Assembly: GCA_012719855.1 (NCBI GenBank)
Contig: JAAXZN010000054.1
Span: 62,001 to 126,000 of the forward strand
Direction of reading: 5' to 3'
Length of the DNA stretch: 64,000 nucleotides
From: Serratia liquefaciens
GTDB lineage: Bacteria; Pseudomonadota; Gammaproteobacteria; Enterobacterales; Enterobacteriaceae
Position 1 is the first letter of the stretch; each line of letters begins with the position of its first letter. The notes under the pieces were generated by a model, which saw nothing but the letters and a program-made list of their open reading frames with translations, made no database searches and was not told where the DNA came from. Shown one piece after another: positions 20,228 through 29,818 of the stretch. Position numbers and translations under genes: made by a program.

Positions 20228-21924
20228 AAACATTTATGCAGTTGCTCGGCAACGATGCTCCCATATTCCGTCGTTATATCGGCATGGCCGCGCTTTACGG
20301 TGTGTGTTGCGGCCTGACGGTCACCACCTTGGTACCTATTGTCGGCAACCTGCTGCAAGGTGAAGTCTACACGGCGGCCGGTTGGCTGATGGCGCTTTTC
20401 GCCGGCGTACTTTTGAGCTGGCTGCTGCGCAGACGCGTCGATTTTGCCGGCATGAACGTAGGTTCATCGCTGTTACTGACGGCCCGTCAACGCATTGGCG
20501 ACCATGTGGCTACCTTGCCTATCGGCTGGTTCACTCCTGATAATACGGCGCGACTCAGCCATGTGGTTTCTCAGGGGATGATGGATGTGGCGCAACTCCC
20601 GGCACACCTTTTTACACCGATCGTCAGCGGTGTTGTCACGCCGCTGGTACTGGTGATAGCGCTTTGCACCTTGCAGTGGCAAATGGGGCTGCTGGCGCTG
20701 GCGGCCCTGCCCCTGATTGCCGGCATTTTCCTGCTCTCGGCGCGGCTCGGTACCCAGGCTGATGAAGCCTTCCATCAGGCATCCGCCCACACCAGCCAAC
20801 GTATGGTGGAATTTGCGCAGGCACAGTCAGTACTGCGCGCCTTCAACGGTGAAGGCGGCGGGACCCGTTTCCTCGAACAGGCCATCGATCGGCAGTATCA
20901 GTCAGGCAAGCGGCTTATTTATATCTCCACCGCCTCTGTGGTGCTCAACTCCTGGGTAGTGCAACTGGTGTTTGCCACCCTGTTGGTCACCGGGGCAACG
21001 CTACTGAGTCACACCCAGGGGAGCCTGCCGGCTATCGGTAACGCGGTGGGAACGGTGATCGCACTGATGCTGGTTAGCCGCTTTATCGACCCGTTGCTGG
21101 ACGTTGCCAGCTATGGCGAAGCCCTGCGAAACGCTCGTGGCCAGTTAAATGCCGTCAGCGAAATTTTAGCCATTACCCCCTTGCCGGAACCACAGCAGGC
21201 TCAGCAGCCGAACGACGCTTCGCTGGAGTTGCGCGATGTTTCGTTCAACTATTCGCCAGAGCAGGCTGCCGTACTACGTGGGGTCAGCTTTAAGGTTGAA
21301 CCCGGCACCATGACCGCACTGGTTGGCGCATCCGGCTCGGGTAAAACCAGTTTGGTTCGTTTGATTGCGCGTTTCTTTGACGTCACGGGCGGGGCAGTGA
21401 TGATAGGCGGAGCCGACGTACGCCAGATCCCTAACGAACAATTGACGGATCAGATCAGCCAGATTTTCCAAAATACCTACCTGTTCCAGGGCAGCATTGG
21501 CGAAAACATCCGTCTGGGTAAGCCGACGGCCAGCGATGAGGAAGTGTTGATGGCCATCGAACAGGCCGGGGCGACGGAAATCATCGAACGGCTGCCCCAG
21601 GGGCTGGGTACCCCGGTTGGGGAAGGCGGCGCCCGGCTTTCCGGCGGCGAGCGCCAGCGTATTTCTATTGCCCGCGCGCTGATTAAGGATGCCCCTGTTC
21701 TGCTGATTGATGAAGCCACTGCGGCACTGGATCCCGAGAATCAAGCGATCATTGCCGACACCCTGGCACGGCTGCGTGGCAAGAAGACGTTGATTGTCAT
21801 TGCGCACCAGCTGTCGACGGTAGCGATGGCCGATCAAATCCTGGTTCTGCAAGACGGTGAAATTGCTGAACGCGGCACCCACGCCCATCTTGAAGCCCGG
21901 GGGGACGCTACGCGCATTTCCTGA
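20221..21924 (+). CDS. Exporter-fold ABC half-transporter, YbtQ/IrtB-like partner
   Basis: A 567-residue partner of the preceding protein with the same layout: six hydrophobic helices (about 15-300) and an ATPase domain (about 330-560). Walker A GASGSGKTS, signature LSGGERQRISIARAL, Walker B VLLIDEATAALD and IAHQLST are all present, so both ATP sites of a heterodimer could be active. It overlaps the upstream gene by 7 bases, indicating translational coupling and a fixed subunit ratio. A strong terminator follows. No substrate-binding protein gene is present, in keeping with YbtPQ/IrtAB systems, which do not use one. Confidence 0.83.
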   Translation: MLKTFMQLLGNDAPIFRRYIGMAALYGVCCGLTVTTLVPIVGNLLQGEVYTAAGWLMALFAGVLLSWLLRRRVDFAGMNVGSSLLLTARQRIGDHVATLPIGWFTPDNTARLSHVVSQGMMDVAQLPAHLFTPIVSGVVTPLVLVIALCTLQWQMGLLALAALPLIAGIFLLSARLGTQADEAFHQASAHTSQRMVEFAQAQSVLRAFNGEGGGTRFLEQAIDRQYQSGKRLIYISTASVVLNSWVVQLVFATLLVTGATLLSHTQGSLPAIGNAVGTVIALMLVSRFIDPLLDVASYGEALRNARGQLNAVSEILAITPLPEPQQAQQPNDASLELRDVSFNYSPEQAAVLRGVSFKVEPGTMTALVGASGSGKTSLVRLIARFFDVTGGAVMIGGADVRQIPNEQLTDQISQIFQNTYLFQGSIGENIRLGKPTASDEEVLMAIEQAGATEIIERLPQGLGTPVGEGGARLSGGERQRISIARALIKDAPVLLIDEATAALDPENQAIIADTLARLRGKKTLIVIAHQLSTVAMADQILVLQDGEIAERGTHAHLEARGDATRIS

Positions 21925-21972
21925 CTCAGCGGCAGCGAACCAAAGGTTGGCGTATTGCCTGACTGAAAACTG

Positions 21973-21999
21973 AAAAGGCTCCCACGAGGGAGCCTTTTG
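21973..21999. terminator. Terminator after the ABC genes, shared with tsaD
   Basis: AAAAGGCTCCC (21973-21983), loop ACGA, GGGAGCCTTTT (21988-21998). Strong hairpin with A/T arms, so it works in both directions between the convergent ABC and tsaD genes. Confidence 0.92.
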
Positions 22000-22026
22000 T
22001 CTGGCTATGGCACTGTCTGGGCCAAA

Positions 22027-23040
22027 TTAGACGGCTGGCAGCTCAGCCAACGGCCAGCGCGGCCGTACCGAAACGCTCAGTTCCGGATTAGCGCCGCTTT
22101 TCAGCCGCACCATGCCTGCGTAGGCGATCATCGCGCCATTATCGGTACAGAACTCCGGTCGGGCGTAAAACACTTCACCGCCGCGCTTATGCATCATTTC
22201 TGCCAGCTTGGTTCGCAGCGTACGGTTGGCGCTGACGCCACCGGCCATCACCAGACGTTTAAAGCCGGTTTGCTCCAGCGCGCGTTTGCATTTGATCGCC
22301 AGCGTATCCACCACCGCATCCTCAAACGCCCGGGCAATGTCAGCACGCGTCTGATCGTCATTGCCGTTGGAGCGAATGGTATTGGCGGCAAAGGTCTTCA
22401 GCCCGGAGAAGCTGAAATCCAGCCCTGGGCGGTCAGTCATCGGACGCGGGAAGGTAAAACGCCCCGCCGTACCCTGTTGCGCCATCTTCGACAGCATCGG
22501 CCCGCCGGGGTAGTCCAGCCCAAGCAGCTTGGCGGTTTTATCGAAAGCCTCACCGGCCGCATCGTCGACCGATTCGCCCAGCAGTTCATATTCGCCGATA
22601 CCGGTCACGCTGATCAGCTGCGTATGCCCGCCAGACACCAGCAGCGCGACAAACGGGAACGCCGGCGGGTTATCTTCCAGCATCGGCGCCAGCAGGTGGC
22701 CTTCCATATGATGCACCGGCACCGCCGGCACATTCCAGGCAAACGCCAGTGCGCGGCCAATGGTCGCCCCGACCAGCAGCGCGCCCACCAGGCCAGGCCC
22801 GGCGGTGTAGGCAACGCCGTCGATATCCGCCGCGGTCAGGTTCGCTTCCTTCAATGCCGCCTGAATCAACGGCACGGTTTTGCGCACGTGATCGCGGGAG
22901 GCCAGCTCCGGTACCACGCCGCCGTAGTCGGCATGCAGCTTCACCTGGCTGTATAATTGGTTGGCTAATAAACCGGCCTGATCGTCATACACTGCAATTC
23001 CGGTTTCATCGCAGGAGGTTTCTATGCCCAGTACTCGCAT
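22027..23040 (-). CDS. tsaD: tRNA N6-threonylcarbamoyladenosine transferase TsaD
   Basis: With TsaB and TsaE transfers the threonylcarbamoyl group to A37 of tRNAs that read ANN codons. The 337-residue protein, identical in length to E. coli TsaD, has the ASKHA-fold start [14 protein letters not shown], the metal-binding HHMEGH motif (H111 and H115) and the YPGGP and SFSGLKT segments. ATG 23040 is chosen because homologues start there and GGGA precedes it. It diverges from rpsU as in E. coli. Confidence 0.97.
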   Translation of the reverse strand: MRVLGIETSCDETGIAVYDDQAGLLANQLYSQVKLHADYGGVVPELASRDHVRKTVPLIQAALKEANLTAADIDGVAYTAGPGLVGALLVGATIGRALAFAWNVPAVPVHHMEGHLLAPMLEDNPPAFPFVALLVSGGHTQLISVTGIGEYELLGESVDDAAGEAFDKTAKLLGLDYPGGPMLSKMAQQGTAGRFTFPRPMTDRPGLDFSFSGLKTFAANTIRSNGNDDQTRADIARAFEDAVVDTLAIKCKRALEQTGFKRLVMAGGVSANRTLRTKLAEMMHKRGGEVFYARPEFCTDNGAMIAYAGMVRLKSGANPELSVSVRPRWPLAELPAV

Positions 23041-23583
<543 letters not shown>

Positions 23584-23656
23584 TTCTTCGGGGGCAACCC
23601 CGCCGCGTGAATTTCTGATTTTAAAAATCGCGCAGACCGAGTAGTTGCATACGAAG

Positions 23657-23690
23657 GCCGTGCTTTCCGAAAGGAATGCGCGGCTTGTTC
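23657..23690 (+). terminator. rpsU-dnaG intergenic hairpin (partial terminator/processing site)
   Basis: GCCGTGCTTTCC (23657-23668), GAAA tetraloop, GGAATGCGCGGC (23673-23684), one internal mismatch, then a T-rich run. The same structure in E. coli attenuates transcription after rpsU so that S21 is made in excess over primase and sigma-70. Position and sequence are seen; function is taken from E. coli. Confidence 0.75.
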
Positions 23691-23719
23691 TCGTTTATAG
23701 GCTAGTAAAGTAAGGGCTT

Positions 23720-25468
23720 ATGGCTGGACGAATTCCGCGCGTATTTATCAATGACTTGCTGGCTCGCACCGACATCGTCGATCTGATCGATGCCCGGGTA
23801 AAGCTCAAAAAGCAGGGCAAGAACTATCACGCGTGCTGTCCGTTCCACCACGAAAAAACGCCTTCATTTACGGTTAATGGCGAAAAACAGTTTTACCACT
23901 GTTTTGGTTGTGGTGCGCACGGTAACGCCGTCGACTTTCTGATGAATTACGACAGGCTCGAGTTTGTCGAAACCATCGAAGAGCTGGCAACCATGCACGG
24001 ACTGGAAGTGCCTTACGAGGCGGGTTCCGGACCGACGCAAATCGAACGCCATCAGCGTCAAAGCCTGTATCAACTGATGGAACAGCTCAGCGCGTTCTAT
24101 CAACAGTCACTGTATCAGTCCTCCGGCACGCAGGCGCGCGATTACCTGCAACAGCGCGGACTGAGTGACGATGTTATCCGCCATTTCGCCATCGGCTTTG
24201 CACCTGCCGGTTGGGATAACGCCTTAAAGCGTTTTGGTCGCGACGCCGAGTCACGCCTGGCATTGAACGATGCAGGCATGCTGGTGACTAACGATCAAGG
24301 ACGCTCGTACGATCGTTTCCGTGAGCGCGTAATGTTCCCTATCCGCGACAAGCGCGGGCGAGTAATCGCCTTTGGCGGACGCGTGTTGGGTGACGGCATG
24401 CCGAAATACCTGAACTCGCCGGAAACCGAAGTCTTCCACAAGGGTCGTCAGCTGTACGGCCTGTATGAAGCGCAACAGAGCCACCCTACCCCGCAGCGCT
24501 TGCTGGTAGTGGAAGGCTATATGGACGTGGTGGCGCTGGCGCAATACGGCATCGATTATGCCGTCGCCTCGCTTGGCACCTCGACAACGGCCGAACATAT
24601 TCAGCTGCTGTTCCGCGCCACCGACAACGTCGTCTGTTGCTATGACGGTGACAGAGCCGGTCGCGAAGCGGCCTGGCGCGCACTGGAAACCGCGCTGCCC
24701 TATCTCAATGACGGGCGTCAGCTGCGGTTTATGTTTTTGCCCGACGGCGAAGACCCGGACACATTGGTACGCAAAGAAGGCAAAGAGGCCTTCGAACAGC
24801 GAATGGAGCTGGCGCAGCCGCTTTCCACTTTCCTGTTCGAAACCCTGATGCCGCAGGTTGACCTGAGCAGCCCGGACGGCCGCGCCAAGCTGAGCACGCT
24901 GGCACTGCCGCTGATCACTCAGGTGCCGGGCGAAACGTTGCGCTTGTACCTGCGCCAACAGCTCGGCAGCAAGCTGGGTTTGCTGGACGACAGCCAGCTT
25001 GACAAGCTGATGCCCAAGCAAGCCGAAAATGCGAATACTTATCAGGCGCCCCAGCTAAAACGCACAACCATGCGTATACTGATAGGGTTACTGGTACAAA
25101 ATCCGCAACTGGCTACACTTATCCCTTCGCTTGAGGGATTGGAGCAGACCAAACAGGCGGGTTTGCCGCTGTTTGTCGAGCTGGTGCAGACCTGCCTGGC
25201 TCAGCCGGGCCTGACGACCGGCCAGCTGTTGGAGCAGTATCGCGACAACAAATTGAGCCAACAGCTTGAAACCTTGGCAACATGGAACCATATGATCGTT
25301 GAGGATATGGTTGAACAGACTTTTTTGGATACTTTAGCCAGCCTGTACGACTCGGTACTGGAACAGCGGCTGGAGACATTGATCGCACAGGCCAGAACCC
25401 ATGGCCTCAGCCCGGAAGAACGTGAAGAAGTCCGTTCTTTGAATCAGGTGCTGGCGAAGAAAAACTGA
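23720..25468 (+). CDS. dnaG: DNA primase DnaG
   Basis: Synthesises RNA primers at the replication fork with the DnaB helicase. The 582-residue protein has the N-terminal CHC2 zinc finger (C40, H43, C61, C64), the TOPRIM catalytic core (about 260-340) with VVEGYMDVVAL and YDGDRAGREAA supplying the acidic metal ligands, and the C-terminal helicase-binding domain (about 435-582). The ribosome-binding site is weak (AAGG further upstream), in keeping with its low expression in this operon. It is followed by rpoD after 157 bases. Confidence 0.98.
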   Translation: MAGRIPRVFINDLLARTDIVDLIDARVKLKKQGKNYHACCPFHHEKTPSFTVNGEKQFYHCFGCGAHGNAVDFLMNYDRLEFVETIEELATMHGLEVPYEAGSGPTQIERHQRQSLYQLMEQLSAFYQQSLYQSSGTQARDYLQQRGLSDDVIRHFAIGFAPAGWDNALKRFGRDAESRLALNDAGMLVTNDQGRSYDRFRERVMFPIRDKRGRVIAFGGRVLGDGMPKYLNSPETEVFHKGRQLYGLYEAQQSHPTPQRLLVVEGYMDVVALAQYGIDYAVASLGTSTTAEHIQLLFRATDNVVCCYDGDRAGREAAWRALETALPYLNDGRQLRFMFLPDGEDPDTLVRKEGKEAFEQRMELAQPLSTFLFETLMPQVDLSSPDGRAKLSTLALPLITQVPGETLRLYLRQQLGSKLGLLDDSQLDKLMPKQAENANTYQAPQLKRTTMRILIGLLVQNPQLATLIPSLEGLEQTKQAGLPLFVELVQTCLAQPGLTTGQLLEQYRDNKLSQQLETLATWNHMIVEDMVEQTFLDTLASLYDSVLEQRLETLIAQARTHGLSPEEREEVRSLNQVLAKKN

Positions 25469-25625
25469 ATACCAAACGGCTTAAGTGCCGATAAATGCGA
25501 GGGCAGAGCCCTGCAATATGCCGCCACAGTGGGCCGCGGCAACAACAAAAACGCCCCAAATGCTATTGTTGGCGGTTTCGCCGACCGACACCAACCCAAA
25601 TACTCTGAAGTGTGGATACCGTCTT

Positions 25626-27461
25626 ATGGAGCAAAACCCGCAGTCACAGCTAAAGCTACTTGTCACCCGTGGTAAGGAGCAAGGCTATCTGACCTATGCT
25701 GAGGTCAATGACCATCTGCCGGAAGATATCGTCGACTCCGACCAGATCGAAGACATCATCCAGATGATTAACGACATGGGCATCCAGGTTCTGGAAGAAG
25801 CGCCGGACGCCGACGACCTGTTGCTTGCTGAAAACTCAAACAGCACAGACGAAGATGCGGAAGAAGCTGCCGCTCAGGTATTGTCCAGCGTTGAGTCTGA
25901 AATCGGCCGTACCACCGACCCGGTGCGCATGTACATGCGCGAAATGGGGACCGTTGAACTGCTGACGCGCGAAGGCGAAATCGACATCGCCAAGCGCATT
26001 GAAGACGGCATCAACCAGGTGCAGTGCTCGGTTGCCGAGTACCCGGAAGCCATTACCTATTTGCTGGAGCAGTACGATCGCGTCGAAGCAGGCGAAGCCC
26101 GTCTGTCCGATCTGATCACCGGCTTCGTCGATCCTAATGCGGAAGAGGACATCGCCCCTACCGCTACCCACGTGGGTTCTGAGCTGTCTACCGAAGAGCA
26201 GAACGACGACGACGAAGAAGAAGATGAAGACGAAGAAGAAGACGACAACAGCATCGATCCTGAGCTGGCCCGTCAGAAATTCGCAGACCTGCGCGATCAG
26301 TACGAAGCGACTCGTGTCGTCATCAAAAAGAACGGCCGCAGCCACGCCAGCGCAGCAGAAGAAATTCTGAAGCTGTCTGAAGTGTTCAAGCAGTTCCGCC
26401 TGGTGCCAAAACAGTTCGACTTCCTGGTCAACAGCATGCGTACCATGATGGACCGCGTTCGTACTCAAGAACGTATCATCATGAAGCTGTGCGTTGAACA
26501 GTGCAAAATGCCGAAGAAAAACTTCGTCACTCTGTTCGCCGGCAACGAAACCAGCACCACCTGGTTTGAAGCAGCGCTGGCAATGGCCAAGCCATGGTCA
26601 GAGAAACTGAAAGACGTCGCCGAAGACGTGCAACGCAGCCTGCAGAAACTGCGTCAGATCGAAGAAGAGACCGGCTTGACCATCGAGCAGGTGAAGGACA
26701 TCAACCGCCGCATGTCTATCGGTGAAGCGAAAGCCCGCCGTGCGAAGAAAGAGATGGTTGAAGCGAACTTGCGTCTGGTTATTTCTATCGCCAAGAAATA
26801 CACCAACCGCGGCCTGCAGTTCCTGGATCTGATCCAGGAAGGCAACATCGGTCTGATGAAAGCGGTAGACAAGTTTGAATACCGTCGTGGTTATAAGTTC
26901 TCGACTTACGCCACCTGGTGGATCCGTCAGGCTATCACCCGTTCTATCGCCGACCAGGCGCGTACCATCCGTATTCCGGTGCATATGATTGAGACCATCA
27001 ACAAGCTCAACCGTATTTCGCGCCAGATGCTGCAAGAGATGGGCCGCGAACCGACGCCGGAAGAGCTGGCTGAACGCATGCTGATGCCGGAAGACAAAAT
27101 CCGCAAAGTGCTGAAGATCGCCAAAGAGCCGATCTCCATGGAAACGCCGATCGGTGATGATGAAGATTCACATCTGGGCGATTTCATCGAGGATACCACC
27201 CTCGAGCTGCCGCTGGATTCTGCCACCTCGGAAAGCCTGCGCTCCGCAACGCACGACGTATTGGCCGGCCTGACCGCCCGTGAAGCGAAAGTGCTGCGTA
27301 TGCGTTTCGGCATCGACATGAACCCTGCCCACACGCTGGAAGAAGTGGGCAAACAGTTCGACGTTACCCGTGAGCGTATTCGTCAGATCGAAGCCAAAGC
27401 ACTGCGTAAACTGCGCCACCCAAGCCGTTCCGAAGTGCTGCGCAGCTTCCTGGACGACTAA
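25626..27461 (+). CDS. rpoD: RNA polymerase sigma factor RpoD (sigma-70)
   Basis: The housekeeping sigma factor, 611 residues. Region 1.1 opens with [13 protein letters not shown]; region 1.2 includes [11 protein letters not shown]; the non-conserved region carries a very acidic run near residue 195-215; regions 2.3-2.4 contain the [10 protein letters not shown] motif, and region 4.2 ends with [23 protein letters not shown] 25626 matches E. coli; a longer frame from 25485 is not supported. In E. coli a heat-shock promoter lies inside dnaG; here CTTGAAA at 25264-25270 with a weak -10-like stretch lies at the equivalent place, which is suggestive only. A strong terminator follows. Confidence 0.99.
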   Translation: MEQNPQSQLKLLVTRGKEQGYLTYAEVNDHLPEDIVDSDQIEDIIQMINDMGIQVLEEAPDADDLLLAENSNSTDEDAEEAAAQVLSSVESEIGRTTDPVRMYMREMGTVELLTREGEIDIAKRIEDGINQVQCSVAEYPEAITYLLEQYDRVEAGEARLSDLITGFVDPNAEEDIAPTATHVGSELSTEEQNDDDEEEDEDEEEDDNSIDPELARQKFADLRDQYEATRVVIKKNGRSHASAAEEILKLSEVFKQFRLVPKQFDFLVNSMRTMMDRVRTQERIIMKLCVEQCKMPKKNFVTLFAGNETSTTWFEAALAMAKPWSEKLKDVAEDVQRSLQKLRQIEEETGLTIEQVKDINRRMSIGEAKARRAKKEMVEANLRLVISIAKKYTNRGLQFLDLIQEGNIGLMKAVDKFEYRRGYKFSTYATWWIRQAITRSIADQARTIRIPVHMIETINKLNRISRQMLQEMGREPTPEELAERMLMPEDKIRKVLKIAKEPISMETPIGDDEDSHLGDFIEDTTLELPLDSATSESLRSATHDVLAGLTAREAKVLRMRFGIDMNPAHTLEEVGKQFDVTRERIRQIEAKALRKLRHPSRSEVLRSFLDD

Positions 27462-27476
27462 GGTTCAGCTGTTCGC

Positions 27477-27504
27477 AAAAAACCCCGGCTTGCCGGGGTT
27501 TTTT
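27477..27504. terminator. Terminator after rpoD, shared with convergent gene
   Basis: AACCCCGG (27481-27488), loop CTTG, CCGGGGTT (27493-27500), A-run before and T-run after. Works for rpoD and for the minus-strand gene that ends at 27510. Confidence 0.93.
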
Positions 27505-27509
27505 ATTGC

Positions 27510-27962
27510 CTAAAACATGCTGTTGCCGCTGGCGGTTTTCTCCGGCACCGGTTGGGTCACGTCCCAGTGCTCCACGATTTTGCCTGCGTCATCAAGCCGG
27601 AAAATATCGATAATCGCGGCCGTCTTGCCCTTTTCACGCCCGCTGGTCTCTACGTGCAAAATCACATAGTTGCCGTCGACAAACGCCTGTTTGATTTCAC
27701 TGTGAGAATCGGGGTAACGAGCTTTGAGCAACTCGACAAACTTGCGGAACCCTTCCACCCCATCCTGCGCATTGGGATTGTGCTGTTTGTACTCGTCGCC
27801 CAGAAAGGGTCGCGCCGCCGCAAAATCCTTGTTATTCAGCCCCTGCTGATAAAACTCCAGCACGTTATTTTTGTTCTTCAGTTCCTGCGCGCTGTTGCCC
27901 GCATGGGCAGCGCCGGTCGCCAACAGCAGAGCGACCAACCCCGCTTTAATCATCGCTTTCAT
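27510..27962 (-). CDS. Exported SnoaL-like (NTF2-fold) protein
   Basis: A 150-residue protein with a clear signal peptide (residues 1-21, cleavage after AHA) and a SnoaL/NTF2-like domain: NVLEFYQQGLNNKDFAAARPFLGDEYKQHNP is typed by the helical start and the YxQHNP motif, and the HVETSGREKG and DIFRLDDAGKIVEHWDV strands close the cone-shaped fold. Related proteins act as small-molecule isomerases, hydrolases or binding domains; the substrate here is unknown. It follows mug on the same strand is not the case for order of transcription: mug lies immediately upstream with a 19-base gap, so the two may be co-transcribed. Confidence 0.8.
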   Translation of the reverse strand: MKAMIKAGLVALLLATGAAHAGNSAQELKNKNNVLEFYQQGLNNKDFAAARPFLGDEYKQHNPNAQDGVEGFRKFVELLKARYPDSHSEIKQAFVDGNYVILHVETSGREKGKTAAIIDIFRLDDAGKIVEHWDVTQPVPEKTASGNSMF

Positions 27963-27981
27963 CTCGCAACTCCCTCTAAGA

Positions 27982-28470
27982 TTATTTCAATGCCAGAAAC
28001 AGCTCGCGATAGCTCTCTGTAAGCTGCTCCAGCGTGGCGCGATTCAATCCGCTGGGGTTAGGCAATACCCAAACCTCAGTTTTACCGATCGTCATCTCCT
28101 GACGGCCCCAGGCCGCATTTTTTACCCCAAAAGCGCTGCTGAACGCCTGCTTGCCCAAAATCGCCAATGCGCGCGGCTGATAGCACAAGATTTTTTCTTT
28201 TAACGCCTCGCCGCCGCTGAGCAATTCCTCACGCGTCACTTCGCTGGCCGCTACCGTTGGCCGCGCCACCAGCGCGGTGATGCCGCAGCCGGTATCCTGC
28301 AGCTGTTGCCACTGCTCCGGCGCCAGTTGACGTTCGGTAAAGCCGGCCTGATGCACCACCTTCCAGAAGCGGTTGCTGCCGGTGGCAAAAGGGTAGCCTT
28401 GGTGGGCGGAGGAGAGGCCGGGGTTGATGCCGCAAAACACCACCCGCAGGTTTGGCGCCAGGAGTTCCAT
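27982..28470 (-). CDS. mug: G/U mismatch-specific DNA glycosylase Mug
   Basis: Removes uracil and ethenocytosine from mismatches with guanine. The 162-residue protein has the family active-site motif GINPGLSS with catalytic N16, and the LPNPSGLNR motif near residue 137-145 that inserts into the DNA. Length is near the E. coli protein (168); the N terminus lacks a few residues and the ribosome-binding site before ATG 28470 is weak, so the start is moderately certain. It lies between rpoD and ileX as in E. coli. Confidence 0.93.
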   Translation of the reverse strand: MELLAPNLRVVFCGINPGLSSAHQGYPFATGSNRFWKVVHQAGFTERQLAPEQWQQLQDTGCGITALVARPTVAASEVTREELLSGGEALKEKILCYQPRALAILGKQAFSSAFGVKNAAWGRQEMTIGKTEVWVLPNPSGLNRATLEQLTESYRELFLALK

Positions 28471-28618
28471 AGGGTTCGGGAGTCCATTAAAGGGGATTTA
28501 CAGCGGTTATCGCAAAATCCGCCAGTAATTACAACAGGCTAGAACTGCGCATAAAAGCAACATACGGATGGTTAACTGTAGACCTGCGTCGAAGGATTGC
28601 CGTATAATCTCGCCGCTT

Positions 28619-28695
28619 GGCCCCTTAGCTCAGTTGGTTAGAGCACGCGACTCATAATCGCTTGGTCACTGGTTCAAGTCCAGTAGGGGCCACCA
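28619..28695 (+). tRNA. ileX: tRNA-Ile2 (anticodon CAU, lysidine-modified)
   Basis: A 77-base cloverleaf with encoded CCA: acceptor GGCCCCT/AGGGGCC, anticodon loop CTCATAA, T arm ACTGG-TTCAAGT-CCAGT. The CAU anticodon together with this sequence and its place beside mug identify E. coli ileX, whose wobble C is changed to lysidine by TilS to read AUA, rather than a methionine tRNA. The first pair of the anticodon stem (27-43) is C-U instead of the wobble G-U recalled in E. coli. The accessory island begins immediately after it. Confidence 0.92.
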
Positions 28696-28721
28696 AATTT
28701 TAGATTTAAAATCATATAATT

Positions 28722-28750
28722 AAGCCACCGCCCTGACGGTGGTTTTTTTT
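28722..28750 (+). terminator. Terminator after ileX
   Basis: CCACCG (28725-28730), loop CCCTGA, CGGTGG (28737-28742), then eight Ts. Intrinsic terminator 30 bases after the tRNA. Confidence 0.88.
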
Positions 28751-28764
28751 GATGATTCGTCAGT

Positions 28765-28797
28765 GGCAGCAGAATGGCAGCAGAATGGCAGCAGGAA
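28765..28797. repeat. Three tandem 11-base repeats beside ileX
   Basis: GGCAGCAGAAT occurs at 28765-28775 and 28776-28786, with a third slightly changed copy at 28787-28797. They lie at the left edge of the accessory island, 70 bases after the tRNA end. Purpose unknown; an old recombination or integrase-arm site is possible. Confidence 0.6.
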
Positions 28798-28830
28798 TTA
28801 TTCTTAGCCCTCATATCTGGAGCTTCATTC

Positions 28831-29199
28831 ATGATTGATCCGCAATATATTTTAATTACTGCGTGCACCCTCATGGGTATTGCTGCATGGCAAAAGCCCT
28901 CGTTCTATGTTCAGTTTTGCCAATACAAAGTGCCATTTGGCCTATGGGTCCTTTGGATGCTCTTCAGCACATGGTCACTAGCTATATCCCTAGCCAAGGG
29001 AAGAGTTATCGACGCAATACCGACAGATTTAGAGACTCCAGCAAGAATGGCTTTGAGTGACACAATTCTGAAAGCCATTAATAGTGCTGATATTCCTACT
29101 CTCTGGAATGTTTACCTTGTAATTGCTTTCATTTTTGCATTCTTGTGCGCCTTGGTGGCGAACGCTTTAGTTAAGCATGAAGCAAAACCTAAAGAGTGA
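28831..29199 (+). CDS. Small membrane protein of unknown function
   Basis: A 122-residue protein I do not recognise. Hydrophobic stretches are visible near residues 6-20, 35-55 and 94-114, with a charged loop between the second and third and a lysine/glutamate tail, suggesting two or three transmembrane helices. ATG 28831 is preferred over the in-frame ATG at 28774 because GGAG lies at 28819-28822 and the upstream start falls inside the tandem repeats. It is the first gene of the island beside ileX and is more AT-rich than the backbone. Nothing ties it to the Zorya genes 1.2 kb away except proximity and orientation. Confidence 0.6.
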   Translation: MIDPQYILITACTLMGIAAWQKPSFYVQFCQYKVPFGLWVLWMLFSTWSLAISLAKGRVIDAIPTDLETPARMALSDTILKAINSADIPTLWNVYLVIAFIFAFLCALVANALVKHEAKPKE

Positions 29200-29818
29200 T
29201 CATTTCAGTTGCCCCATAGCAGCCACATAATCTCCAAACCCTTGCGGCGTCTGGCCTGCCGCGTTCTGCTGGCATTTACTCGCGATCCATTCCAAACGCC
29301 CCGCGAACCACGTAATTTATATTTATTTTATATTTTTCAATGCATTAAAATTTTCACCCATAACACTGCGCGATCCGAAAACTGAAAAAACATGAAATTC
29401 TTTTCAATCTTTTCAGTTTGGGTTTAGCCGCAAAGCCCCAGGCACGGCCTGGCGGGGTGGTTTGTAGAAAATCAAAACTGAAATAATTTCCTGATCCAAA
29501 TCGTGCAGGCGGGTGCGGTGTAGTGCCGTTTCCGTGGGGGTGACGTTGATTCCGTGGGGATTCTGCCGTGCTGGCGGCTCGATGCTGAGGTGATCGGATT
29601 TGTTCGCGTGGGATTGTCGCCGGGATGGCTGACGTCTTAGAAAGGCGCACAGGCGCGCCAAATGGCAGGCATGAAAAAGCCCGCGCGAGGCGGGCCGGTA
29701 TTCCCTGGTGCTGTTATGTACTGCTGCTTAATTTCTACACTGTTACGCGCACAATAGATAATTGGTTGTGTAGATCAATTACCCGTTATTGATCGGCGCG
29801 AGCGATCAATATGTATCC
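29200..29818. other. Decayed, probably phage-derived DNA without a confident gene
   Basis: This stretch changes composition abruptly: AT-rich at 29310-29410, then GC-rich to about 29700. Short open frames exist on both strands (for example 29413-29661 on the minus strand, 82 codons), but none has a good ribosome-binding site or a recognisable domain. Phrases such as the arginine-rich short frames around 29630-29760 recall the debris near P4-like phage and satellite ends in enterobacteria; that resemblance is from memory and weak. Treated as a mobile-element remnant. Confidence 0.35.

Noticed and set aside
21997-22956. A 319-codon frame opposite tsaD
   Set aside because: Antisense to a certain gene with basic, low-complexity translation.
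25264-25293. Possible heat-shock promoter inside dnaG for rpoD
   Set aside because: CTTGAAA is present at the position known in E. coli but the -10 element is poor; not called as a feature.
29413-29661. Minus-strand 82-codon frame in the island
   Set aside because: Arginine/proline-rich, overlaps another open frame on the same strand, and has no ribosome-binding site; treated as decayed mobile DNA.
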